Part shown: positions 1-6,556 of the stretch, one piece after another
Position numbering within the stretch: the stretch's first letter is position 1
How the letters are laid out: the number at the start of each line of letters is the position of its first letter
The notes under the pieces: model-generated
Database searches by the model: none
Told to the model about the DNA's origin: nothing
The model's input: the letters and a program-made list of their open reading frames with translations, nothing else
Position numbers and translations under genes: made by a program
Assembly (NCBI GenBank): GCA_002336035.1
Contig: DDED01000067.1
Span: 1 to 12,977, forward strand
DNA length: 12,977 nucleotides
Direction of reading: 5' to 3'
From: Cellvibrionales bacterium UBA1963
GTDB taxonomy: Bacteria > Pseudomonadota > Gammaproteobacteria > Pseudomonadales > UBA7434

Positions 1-263
1 GTGGTATGGACATCGCTGATGCCATCGCTGATTTAGAGATCATCAATGCAGGCAGCCCGTTTAATAGCCTGCCAATCAGGAACGTTTCTTCACGGTCAAA
101 TCCGATCGTGTGGGATGATCATTTGGTGTTAATTAATCAGGCGACAGAACTGGTCAACGTGCCGACACTGCCAAGCCAGTTTGCCGTCTTGTTAGCCGCC
201 TTAGTCACTTGCCTCGCCACACGCAAAAAAAACTTGCGGTTATCAAGAGCTCAACACAGCTAA
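1..263 (+). CDS. Cyclophilin-type peptidyl-prolyl isomerase, C-terminal fragment with membrane/sorting tail
   Basis: This is the 3' end of a gene that begins left of the window; the frame is open through the first base. The visible start, Gly-Met-Asp-Ile-Ala-Asp-Ala-Ile, followed by a loop and an Asn-Ser-Leu-Pro motif, matches the last helix and strand of cyclophilin-type PPIases, which isomerise X-Pro bonds in proteins. After the domain comes VPTLP, a hydrophobic stretch of about 14 residues and an Arg-Lys-Lys basic patch. That order resembles IPTL- or PEP-CTERM sorting tails and implies an exported, surface- or membrane-anchored protein. The catalytic core and any signal peptide lie outside the window, so the family call rests on the short C-terminal match alone. 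The stop codon overlaps the stop of the convergent minus-strand gene by four bases. The internal ATG at position 6 lies inside the domain and is not taken as the start. Confidence 0.7.
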   Translation, partial: GMDIADAIADLEIINAGSPFNSLPIRNVSSRSNPIVWDDHLVLINQATELVNVPTLPSQFAVLLAALVTCLATRKKNLRLSRAQHS

Positions 264-643
264 AGAAAAACCACCGCCAGATTCATTAACAATACCGATA
301 CAGTCAATAATACACTCACGGTATGTAATTGCTTAAAGCGCTGTTCTTGTCCTTCATCACGACTGCGATTCGTCATGGGAATCAAACCATAAGCGATGAC
401 CATTAGCACGCCACTAATGCCAGCCACTGCCGCTATGCTCCATTGAGAAAAAAAGCCAGCTACGGCTACGTTAAGAAAGCTTACACCACTAATAAAAACA
501 AAGAACTTTGGAAACACTGTTCGTAAAAACGACCCCGCATCATCTAAGCTTAAACGTTTAAAGACCGTTGGCGCAATCACCGCCGTGTGGAATAAGATGA
601 TGCCGATTACTAGACCACTGAGCAAAAAAGTTAAATTTTCCAT
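260..643 (-). CDS. DUF4149 domain integral membrane protein
   Basis: A 127-residue, very hydrophobic protein with four predicted membrane helices (roughly residues 5-25, 46-66, 70-90 and 108-126). The His-Thr-Ala-Val-Ile-Ala-Pro-Thr-Val-Phe motif near residue 19 and the FKQLHTVSVLL-type segment before the last helix are characteristic of the DUF4149/TMEM205-like family of small inner-membrane proteins. No biochemical function is established for the bacterial members. Length fits the family. The ATG at 643 has an AGGAAG Shine-Dalgarno sequence on the minus strand (654-659), ten bases upstream, which is slightly long spacing. It is divergent from the dehydrogenase gene to its right and converges on the cyclophilin gene to its left. 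No operon partner is visible, so the context says little about its role. Confidence 0.8.
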   Translation of the reverse strand: MENLTFLLSGLVIGIILFHTAVIAPTVFKRLSLDDAGSFLRTVFPKFFVFISGVSFLNVAVAGFFSQWSIAAVAGISGVLMVIAYGLIPMTNRSRDEGQEQRFKQLHTVSVLLTVSVLLMNLAVVFL

Positions 644-828
644 TATTTAAAGACTTCCTATTATTAAGAGAATTGTAATTAGCCGCACTTGAATCAATGG
701 GACGAATCAGTCGACAATACCTACCAAATAACCAATGTATATTATTAGCTAACTTATCGTCTTAGTTATACGAAAAAAGAACAAACTCGACCAGTCATAA
801 ATTTAACAGACACATCAACTAACCAATT

Positions 829-832
829 GAGG
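829..832 (+). promoter_or_regulatory. Ribosome binding site that decides the SDR start
   Basis: GAGG sits six bases before the ATG at 839. An in-frame TTG at 827 overlaps this motif and would have no ribosome binding site of its own. The ATG is therefore preferred, which also places the dinucleotide-binding strand (MNILVVGGTG) at the extreme N-terminus, as usual for this family. Confidence 0.65.
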
Positions 833-838
833 CACGCA

Positions 839-1747
839 ATGAACATTTTAGTCGTCGGTGGAACCGGCATGGTAGGCGGTAATGCCGCACTTTTTTTAAA
901 ACAGGCCGGCCATTCGGTGACTATTATGTCGCGCAATCGACCCACAGCCAATGCCTTAAGTGACTTTGACTTTATTGAAACCAATTATATCGAAGATGAC
1001 TGTGCTGATGGCAGACTGGCAGGCTTTGACAGCTTAGTCTTTGCCGCGGCCGTCGATGTGCGCTACTTGCCCTACGATGGATCAGTGACCCCCGAAGACT
1101 TCTACACCAAAGCGAACACCGAGGCTGTTCCCCGCTTCTTCGCCGCTGCTAAAGCCGCTGGTATCAAGCGCTGCGTGTATATCGGCAGTTTTTATCCCAC
1201 GATAGCGCCGCACCGTATTGATGAGTGCGCTTATGTGCGTTCACGGCATTTAACCGATACCGCTGTTTTGGCCATGAGTGATGAACACTTTAATGTCTGC
1301 AGCTTGAATGCACCGTTTGTTTTAGGTCACTTACCAGGGCTGGACATTCCTCATCTTGGCGGATTGGTACAGTACGCTAAAGGCAACATTGACGGCGCGC
1401 CTATTTTCGCACCCGAGGGCGGTACTAACCATATTAGTTCTGAGTCTGTTTCAGAGGCTATTTTAGGGGCTTTACTCAAAGGGGAGTCGGGTAAACCTTA
1501 TCTAATTGGCGATGAAAATTACAGCTGGAAGGACTATTTAGAAATTTGGTTCAGCGTGGTGGGCAATCCAACGGAATTATCTGTTTCAGACGATGACCAC
1601 CCAATGCTGCCTAATGTCATTATGTTTGCTGGCCCAGGTGCCACCGTGAGTTATGAGCCTGACCCAGAACAAGCCGCTTTATTAGGCTACGGGCGCAATC
1701 GCATCAAAGCGCTTATAGAAGAAGTGGCTAAGGCTTATGGTGGCTAA
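839..1747 (+). CDS. NAD(P)-dependent epimerase/dehydratase-like extended SDR protein
   Basis: A 302-residue Rossmann-fold protein of the extended short-chain dehydrogenase type. The N-terminus MNILVVGGTGMVGG carries the glycine-rich TGxxGxxG nucleotide-binding motif (residues 7-14). Arg32 after the second beta strand, in Ser-Arg-Asn-Arg, suggests NADP(H). A Ser at about residue 117 (IGSFYP) and Tyr132 occupy the positions of the SDR catalytic Ser and Tyr. The usual YxxxK is YVRSR here, so the Lys is replaced by Arg136. The substrate cannot be predicted; relatives act on nucleotide sugars, steroids, flavonoids or other carbonyl compounds, and some are atypical with little catalysis. There is no N-terminal signal sequence, so a cytoplasmic location is expected. 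It is divergent from the DUF4149 gene and converges on the cupredoxin gene with 27 bases between stops, so it is probably monocistronic. Confidence 0.8.
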   Translation: MNILVVGGTGMVGGNAALFLKQAGHSVTIMSRNRPTANALSDFDFIETNYIEDDCADGRLAGFDSLVFAAAVDVRYLPYDGSVTPEDFYTKANTEAVPRFFAAAKAAGIKRCVYIGSFYPTIAPHRIDECAYVRSRHLTDTAVLAMSDEHFNVCSLNAPFVLGHLPGLDIPHLGGLVQYAKGNIDGAPIFAPEGGTNHISSESVSEAILGALLKGESGKPYLIGDENYSWKDYLEIWFSVVGNPTELSVSDDDHPMLPNVIMFAGPGATVSYEPDPEQAALLGYGRNRIKALIEEVAKAYGG

Positions 1748-1760
1748 ACGCGCATCAGTT

Positions 1761-1790
1761 AAAAACTCGGCGGATTATATTATCCGCCGA
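1761..1790 (-). terminator. Intrinsic terminator of the cupredoxin gene, overlapping its stop codon
   Basis: A perfect 9-bp inverted repeat (1767-1775 with 1782-1790, stem TCGGCGGAT, six-base loop) is followed on the minus strand by one G and then a run of five T (complement of A at 1761-1765). That is the layout of a Rho-independent terminator for the minus-strand gene. The last codons and the TAA of that gene (1775-1777) lie within the hairpin. On the plus strand the stem is followed only by TTAACC, so termination of the convergent SDR gene here would be weaker, though GTTAA and TTAAC outside the stem could extend pairing. Confidence 0.75.
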
Positions 1791-2851
1791 TTAACCTGCC
1801 TGAAGATAGCCGTTAACAACAAACCAAAAGCCAGCATGCCTCCTACCCCCATCATTGGGACGTTGTCTTCAGAGACAATACTAATTGAGGCACCCATATT
1901 GGCATGGTACTCGCAGAAATAAAATAAGTCTGGTGTATCTTCACCAATAGTGATGGCTAGGCTGTCTCCGGTTGATGTAACTCTGTCGGTGTAAACGGTA
2001 CCACCCACATGTGTCCCCTTGTCAACAGTGGATAAAAGCAATGGATGACTTGAAACTAAATCATTAAAAACATAGGTTTTTCCGACTTCAAAAAATAAAT
2101 CTTCACGTATTGCCCCATCAATGTAATAGGCACCTCCAGCATCAGTAACAGAGTAATTTACTAAGTTATCTGTGGAGGGTATGTTTATAGCTGATCCCAT
2201 TCCAGAGTGATACTCGCAATAGTAATACAAAGGTGGAGTATTTTCAGTCACACTGATGGTCAGGGAGTTATTTTGCACCAAAACGCCTTCAGTATAACTC
2301 GAGCCTCCATTATGAGTGCCATCGTGTGTTGTAGAAAGGAGCAGTGGATGACCCGACGGGATGTTGTCGAAGGTGTAAGTATTCCCAGGCAGCAGGGTTA
2401 ATTCTTGTCTAGTATTACCGTCAATCAAGTAAGCACCAGGAACAGTCGATATGTTCAATATAGTTGGTTGAACTAGTGGTTCTGAAATGGTAATTGAGGA
2501 TCCCATGCCCGAGTGATTTTGACAATAATAGAACAAGTTTGGTGTATCCTCTGTCACGACGATAGTGGTACTGCTCGGAGTGGTAGTGACATTACTTTGA
2601 TAGTTAACACCGCTTCCCCAACTGCCGTTAGAGGTTGTCGATAAACGCAGTGGATGGAAATTAGGAAAACCCGTAAACACATAGGTGTTACCCACCGTCA
2701 ATTGCAATTCTGCGCGACTGACACCATCAATGGAGTAAGCGCCACCGGAGGCGGTCACATTGAAGGTAATCGTCTCGGCTTGGCTTGATGCTGAAAAACC
2801 AATTAAGCAAACAGAACAGAAAACAACACGACTGATAAAAGAAATGAACAT
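1775..2851 (-). CDS. Secreted triple-cupredoxin protein with C-terminal membrane anchor
   Basis: A 358-residue protein with a signal peptide (residues 1-25, cleavage after Ser-Ser-Gln-Ala) followed by three tandem domains of about 100 residues each (26-124, 130-225, 230-327). Each domain begins with a GGAYSIDG-like or PGAYLIDG-like strand, contains an HPL motif and ends in Y-[YF]-C-x2-H-x2-MG. This gives a complete set of type-1 copper ligands in every repeat: His66/Cys110/His113/Met116, His168/Cys212/His215/Met218 and His269/Cys313/His316/Met319. The tail VPMMGVGG, a hydrophobic helix and RQVNRR resemble a C-terminal sorting or anchor signal. The predicted role is an exported, envelope-attached copper or electron-transfer protein; copper binding is inferred from the ligands. 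The ATG at 2851 is chosen over an upstream in-frame GTG (2896) because it has AAAAGG six bases upstream, begins a proper signal peptide, and the GTG would lie only a few bases from the predicted transcription start. Confidence 0.85.
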   Translation of the reverse strand: MFISFISRVVFCSVCLIGFSASSQAETITFNVTASGGAYSIDGVSRAELQLTVGNTYVFTGFPNFHPLRLSTTSNGSWGSGVNYQSNVTTTPSSTTIVVTEDTPNLFYYCQNHSGMGSSITISEPLVQPTILNISTVPGAYLIDGNTRQELTLLPGNTYTFDNIPSGHPLLLSTTHDGTHNGGSSYTEGVLVQNNSLTISVTENTPPLYYYCEYHSGMGSAINIPSTDNLVNYSVTDAGGAYYIDGAIREDLFFEVGKTYVFNDLVSSHPLLLSTVDKGTHVGGTVYTDRVTSTGDSLAITIGEDTPDLFYFCEYHANMGASISIVSEDNVPMMGVGGMLAFGLLLTAIFRQVNRRII

Positions 2852-2857
2852 ATTAGA

Positions 2858-2863
2858 CCTTTT
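2858..2863 (-). promoter_or_regulatory. Ribosome binding site of the cupredoxin gene
   Basis: AAAAGG on the minus strand, six bases before the ATG at 2851. It decides the start: the in-frame GTG at 2896 and ATG at 2872 upstream have no comparable motif, and translation from them would place charged residues before the signal peptide. Confidence 0.65.
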
Positions 2864-2906
2864 GTTGGGCATGAGTGCATCAGAAACAAGACGCACCTTT
2901 ATATAG

Positions 2907-2937
2907 ATTATACGGCATTTACCTCAAACTAGATCAA
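2907..2937 (-). promoter_or_regulatory. Probable sigma-70 promoter of the cupredoxin gene
   Basis: A perfect TATAAT (-10) lies at 2907-2912 on the minus strand. The best -35 candidate is TTGATC at 2932-2937, with 19-base spacing, longer than the optimal 17. Transcription would start near 2900, giving a leader of about 50 bases before the ATG at 2851. This implies the cupredoxin gene can be transcribed separately from the upstream ScsB/DsbD-like gene. Confidence 0.5.
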
Positions 2938-3040
2938 TGACTAACCACAGGCTATCATCTGATTAAAAAAACAACAAGCGCTATTTTTTAAATGCATCAA
3001 TTAAAAAAATAAGTTACTTTTATCAATAGCTTAGGAAACA

Positions 3041-5293
3041 CTACTCAGGTTTAATATAATTTCGAATAATGCCTACTGTCAAAATTTGAGGCAGAACATC
3101 GGGAGGTGTGTCAGGCGCATAATACACGTATAAAGGCACGCCATTACGATTGAACTCAGCTAAATATGCCGTAATCGCCGCATCACTGTTGGTCCAATCG
3201 CCTTTCATATATCGAACCGACTCGGTCTTAAACAGCTTTTTGACGGTATCAGTTGATAAAGCAATGCGCTCATTCAACTTACAGGTAATACACCAATCGG
3301 CGGTCATGTTAACGAAAACGGCTTCACCATTGGCAAGCGCCGTCGCTAATTGCTGAGCGTTAAAGACTTCAGCCTCACCTATGCGTTTTATCGCTGTGTT
3401 ATTAACCGTTTCATGGTGATTAGGTTTGAAAAGCTCTGTCACACCGATATCGTTCACTTTTGATCGTTGAATACTGCCAGCGTAAACCGCGGCAATTGCA
3501 GCCAAAATTAAACTAAGAAACATAAAAAACCAAAGGAAAGAACTCTTCGTTTGTTTCTGCTGTAGACGATAAAGCCAAGCAGCCATGGTCAACATCACGA
3601 GACCTAACAGCAAGATTGGTAAAGCATCATCGCCGGCCTGACGCGAGAAAACCCATAATAACCACACGACAGTGAGGTATATTGGAAAGGCTAACAGCTC
3701 CTTAAGCGTCACCATCCATTGACCAGGCTTGGGCAATAAAGCCGCCAATCTTGGGACAAAAGCGATGACCACAAAAGGCAAAGCTAAGCCGAAACCCATG
3801 ACAGCAAAAATGACTAGCGCCACCACGGTCGACTGACTGAGCGCAAAACCCATTGCCGTACCCATAAAAGGCGCTGTGCAAGGTGTTGCGACTACCGTTG
3901 CTAATACCCCCGTAAAAAAAGAACCTCGCCAATGGTTATTATCGACATTTAGAGACGACCCAACATTCTGCAGTGAGCCGCCTAACTCGATAAAACCGGA
4001 TAAGGACAAACCTAAGATAAATAACAAATAAACTAAAAATGCCACAAACCAAGGTGACTGCAGCTGAAAACCCCAACCAATCTGCTCACCAAAAAATCGT
4101 AAAATGATTAATACTGCGGCAATAAGCACAAAACTTGATATCACACCAACAGCGTATGCAATGCCATGTTGTTGACGAATCAATGATGAATGGTTGCCCG
4201 ACTCGACCAAACTAAGAATTTTTAACGATAAGACCGGAAAAACACAGGGCATAGCATTGAGTATAATGCCCCCCATTAAGGCTAATACTAAGGCATACAA
4301 AAGGCTCACTGTCGTTTGTTCGGAGGGAGTGACTGCATTAAGACGCTTGCCACTTATCACGTTCGGCAACGCATTTACTGCTGACGATAGCTCTCCTTCG
4401 CGAGCAACGAACTCAACCGCCAAGGGAACACTGCTTGACCCTGAAGACAAACCCGTTAGAAGCACAGGTAACAGACCAGGGGATGCTTCCAGATATGGAT
4501 CAATGTTGGCGCGTATCAATAAGTCATCACCGACCACTTCAACCACCGGGCTTTTGCTGTTATCAATCACATCGGCCTTACCTAAAAAAACCTGCGGCGG
4601 ATGACTGATCAAAGGCAAGTCCTTAAGCGGCACACTGATTTCTAAAAAATCACCAATGCGATAACTTGCTTGCGCGCTGTGAATTAATGATGGCAACAGA
4701 AGGCTGCGCTCATTAAACGTGCTTTGTTGTTGCTCACTCGGTTCTGCATACTGCACGTTATCTTTACGTAAAGCTTGAGGGTAAACTGGCACGTTGAGAA
4801 ACAAATCAGCACTACCAGGAATACAAATTTCTTTGCAGACTAACCACTGGGCAAGCGCATTGAGTGTCAACTCAACGGGAAGTTGACGCTCATCATCCAT
4901 TGTTAGTGGGATCGATAAACTGGTGAATAACCACGTTTCTTCGTGATACCCATAATTAGTTGCCCCTTGATAATCGATGCGTTCAGGCACTGGCCACTCG
5001 AGCTCACCGGCCCGAAAACCTTTGGGTAATTGCCAACTTAGTTGGCTTGCAAGGCCAGTATCACCTGGGTTTTTCCAATAAGTATGCCAACCTTCATCCG
5101 GTACTATTTTTAACGCAAATCGAGCATTTTCCCCAGCAACTAAATACGGTTTTTCACTCACAAGGCTCACACTGACATGCGGTTGCTGAACAGCTGCGCT
5201 CTCGACCCACGCTTCTGAGGTAGCAGAAAACATAGAAACAAAAAGCACGCTTATGAACCACTGTACAATTAAATAACGCTGAAAAAAATACAT
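3041..5293 (-). CDS. ScsB/DsbD-family thiol:disulfide interchange protein
   Basis: A 750-residue inner-membrane reductase that moves electrons from cytoplasmic thioredoxin to periplasmic thiol proteins. Order of parts: N-terminal signal or anchor (about 6-28); a periplasmic domain with GWHTYWKNPGDTG (68-80) and LVCKEICIPG, whose Cys153/Cys157 form the expected redox pair; a membrane core of about eight helices (320-600) with the paired motifs NAMPCVFP (Cys350) and ATPCTAPFMG (Cys472); and a C-terminal thioredoxin-like domain with ADWCITCK (Cys668/Cys671) and the GVP loop (cis-Pro720). All six redox Cys are present. The N-terminal domain and WCITC site resemble ScsB (suppressor of copper sensitivity) more than classical DsbD, so no symbol is assigned. 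The ATG has AAAGG six bases upstream (5300-5304). It is divergent from yccA, with the cupredoxin gene downstream on the same strand after a 189-base gap. Confidence 0.9.
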   Translation of the reverse strand: MYFFQRYLIVQWFISVLFVSMFSATSEAWVESAAVQQPHVSVSLVSEKPYLVAGENARFALKIVPDEGWHTYWKNPGDTGLASQLSWQLPKGFRAGELEWPVPERIDYQGATNYGYHEETWLFTSLSIPLTMDDERQLPVELTLNALAQWLVCKEICIPGSADLFLNVPVYPQALRKDNVQYAEPSEQQQSTFNERSLLLPSLIHSAQASYRIGDFLEISVPLKDLPLISHPPQVFLGKADVIDNSKSPVVEVVGDDLLIRANIDPYLEASPGLLPVLLTGLSSGSSSVPLAVEFVAREGELSSAVNALPNVISGKRLNAVTPSEQTTVSLLYALVLALMGGIILNAMPCVFPVLSLKILSLVESGNHSSLIRQQHGIAYAVGVISSFVLIAAVLIILRFFGEQIGWGFQLQSPWFVAFLVYLLFILGLSLSGFIELGGSLQNVGSSLNVDNNHWRGSFFTGVLATVVATPCTAPFMGTAMGFALSQSTVVALVIFAVMGFGLALPFVVIAFVPRLAALLPKPGQWMVTLKELLAFPIYLTVVWLLWVFSRQAGDDALPILLLGLVMLTMAAWLYRLQQKQTKSSFLWFFMFLSLILAAIAAVYAGSIQRSKVNDIGVTELFKPNHHETVNNTAIKRIGEAEVFNAQQLATALANGEAVFVNMTADWCITCKLNERIALSTDTVKKLFKTESVRYMKGDWTNSDAAITAYLAEFNRNGVPLYVYYAPDTPPDVLPQILTVGIIRNYIKPE

Positions 5294-5586
5294 AGCAAAC
5301 CTTTGTAAAAATTTAACCTAATCAATAACTTATAAAAAAATAAATGCGAGAAAAAACCTGCACCACCATAACAGCCTTGGCCGTACTAATAAGACCCATG
5401 AATAACAGCAATAGTGCCCTATTTTTGACAAAAATAGCTAGTTTCGTGATGGTAGTAATCAGTATTTCTCACTATGATGCTCATAAACGCAGAGGAATGA
5501 CAAAAGAAAAACATTATTTATGCCGCTTTGACCTACTCACAACACAAACTGTTGATCTCTGTATGTTTTTTGTATGAAAGATACAC

Positions 5587-5614
5587 TTGCCTTTATGCCA
5601 CTATTGAGTATTAT
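5587..5614 (+). promoter_or_regulatory. yccA: Candidate sigma-70 promoter for yccA
   Basis: TTGCCT (5587-5592) and TATTAT (5609-5614) match the -35 and -10 consensus at four and five of six positions, with 16-base spacing. Transcription would start near 5621, giving a leader of roughly 150 bases. The palindrome GTCGTTACGAC (5623-5633) lies just after the predicted start and could be an operator or a 5' hairpin. No clear CpxR site (GTAAA-N5-GTAAA) was found, although YccA is reported to be under Cpx control in E. coli. Confidence 0.4.
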
Positions 5615-5757
5615 TAGGCATAGTCGTTACGACAATGCAATCAACGGTGAACCTTCATCAAGATATGTCATCTTATTGGATGTATCAGTGCTAAGATTAA
5701 AGTGTGTTCGTGAGTATTTAAAACCCGTTCAAAATTATACGCAATATGTCCACCTCC

Positions 5758-5763
5758 AAGGAG
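5758..5763 (+). promoter_or_regulatory. yccA: Ribosome binding site that decides the yccA start
   Basis: AAGGAG, a strong Shine-Dalgarno sequence, lies eight bases before the ATG at 5772. The frame is open for another 66 codons upstream, but this motif and the fit to YccA length show that 5772 is the true start. Confidence 0.8.
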
Positions 5764-5771
5764 AATCAACA

Positions 5772-6440
5772 ATGCAAGATAAAGTGTTTAACAATCAAAA
5801 AGTCGGTATCGGTTCAGCGATAGAAACCAATAAAGTTCTTCGCAATACTTACCTACTTTTATCCATGACTTTGATGTTTAGTGCCGTATCGGCAGGGCTT
5901 TGTATGGCCATGAACATAGGTCGTGGCACCTCATTAATGATGACTCTAGGCGCGCTAGGCTTAATTTTCTTTGCCTTACCGCGGACTCAAAATTCGAGTA
6001 AAGGTATCTGGGTCGTATTCGCCTTTACTGGACTCATCGGTGGCTCGCTAGGGCCAATGTTAAATCATTACTTAGCCTTGCCCAATGGCACACAATTAAT
6101 ATCGCAAGCGCTCGGCGGCACTGCATTGGTTTTCTTTGGTTTGTCAGGTTATGCCTTAACGACTAAGAAAGACTTTTCTTTTATGGGCGGCTTCTTAATG
6201 ATCGGCTTACTGGTTGCGATTGTTGGCTCTATTGCCAATATTTTCTTGCAAATACCCGCAATGTCTTTGGCTATTTCCGCCGGCATCGTGCTGGTCATGT
6301 CAGGGCTTATTTTGTTTGATACCAGCCGTATCATCAATGGCGGTGAAACCAATTACATACGAGCCACTGTTTCGCTGTACCTAAATATTGTCAACCTTTT
6401 CACCTCAATGTTGCACTTATTGGGTGCCATGGATGATTAG
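5772..6440 (+). CDS. yccA: YccA-type Bax inhibitor-1 family membrane protein (FtsH modulator)
   Basis: A 222-residue protein, nearly the length of E. coli YccA (219). After a hydrophilic N-terminal tail (about residues 1-26) there are seven predicted hydrophobic segments, the layout of the Bax inhibitor-1/TMBIM family. The C-terminal signature is clear: LILFDTSRIINGGETNY, carrying a conserved Asp of the family, followed by ATVSLYLNIVNLF and a final LLGAMDD. In E. coli YccA is a substrate and inhibitor of the inner-membrane protease FtsH and protects the Sec translocon from degradation when it jams; the same role is inferred here. Transcription is probably from a promoter near 5600, and a strong terminator follows 18 bases after the stop, so the gene is likely monocistronic. 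No FtsH or HflKC gene is nearby, which is normal for yccA. Confidence 0.88.
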   Translation: MQDKVFNNQKVGIGSAIETNKVLRNTYLLLSMTLMFSAVSAGLCMAMNIGRGTSLMMTLGALGLIFFALPRTQNSSKGIWVVFAFTGLIGGSLGPMLNHYLALPNGTQLISQALGGTALVFFGLSGYALTTKKDFSFMGGFLMIGLLVAIVGSIANIFLQIPAMSLAISAGIVLVMSGLILFDTSRIINGGETNYIRATVSLYLNIVNLFTSMLHLLGAMDD

Positions 6441-6458
6441 CAGCTTTACCTACGTTTG

Positions 6459-6489
6459 AAAAAAAAACCTCGCAATGCGGGGTTTTTTT
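6459..6489 (+). terminator. Intrinsic terminator after yccA
   Basis: A run of nine A, then the stem CCTCGC (6468-6473), loop AAT, GCGGGG (6477-6482, one G-T pair), followed by seven T (6483-6489). The A and T runs extend the stem. This is a textbook Rho-independent terminator 18 bases after the yccA stop, and symmetry would allow it to work in either direction. Confidence 0.9.
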
Positions 6490-6556
6490 ATGCCGTTGAT
6501 TCATCCGCACAAGTGCCGCAAGCAAACACCAACAGTGCGGCTAATTATCACATTCT

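Larger units (their letters stand above)
5294..5771. other. Long divergent intergenic region between the ScsB-like gene and yccA
   Basis: About 480 bases without a convincing gene. It contains the AAAGG ribosome binding site of the minus-strand reductase (5300-5304), a candidate plus-strand promoter (5587-5614) and an approximately 150-base leader for yccA. Open frames starting at 5344 and 5574 have no ribosome binding site and no recognisable domain, and the second merely extends the yccA frame upstream. A short 11-bp palindrome (GTCGTTACGAC, 5623-5633) lies close to the predicted transcription start. No tRNA, terminator or long repeat was seen. Confidence 0.6.

Noticed and set aside
2924..2937. 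FNR/Anr-like site TCAAACTAGATCAA upstream of the cupredoxin gene
   Set aside because: Only one half-site (ATCAA) matches; the other half is TCAAA rather than TTGAT, so it is a direct rather than inverted repeat.
2964..2992. Possible terminator of the ScsB-like gene in the A/T-run region
   Set aside because: Pairing is almost only A-T between homopolymer runs around AGCGCT, with a large loop; too weak to call.
4194..4604. 136-codon plus-strand open frame opposite the ScsB/DsbD-like gene
   Set aside because: Antisense shadow of a clearly conserved coding region; no start signal or domain.
5344..5577. 77-codon plus-strand open frame in the long intergenic region
   Set aside because: No ribosome binding site, no recognisable domain, ordinary hydrophobic/basic random-looking composition, and it overlaps the promoter region of yccA.
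5574..5771. Upstream extension of the yccA reading frame by 66 codons
   Set aside because: The strong AAGGAG at 5758-5763 and the family length place the start at 5772; the extension has no YccA-like sequence.
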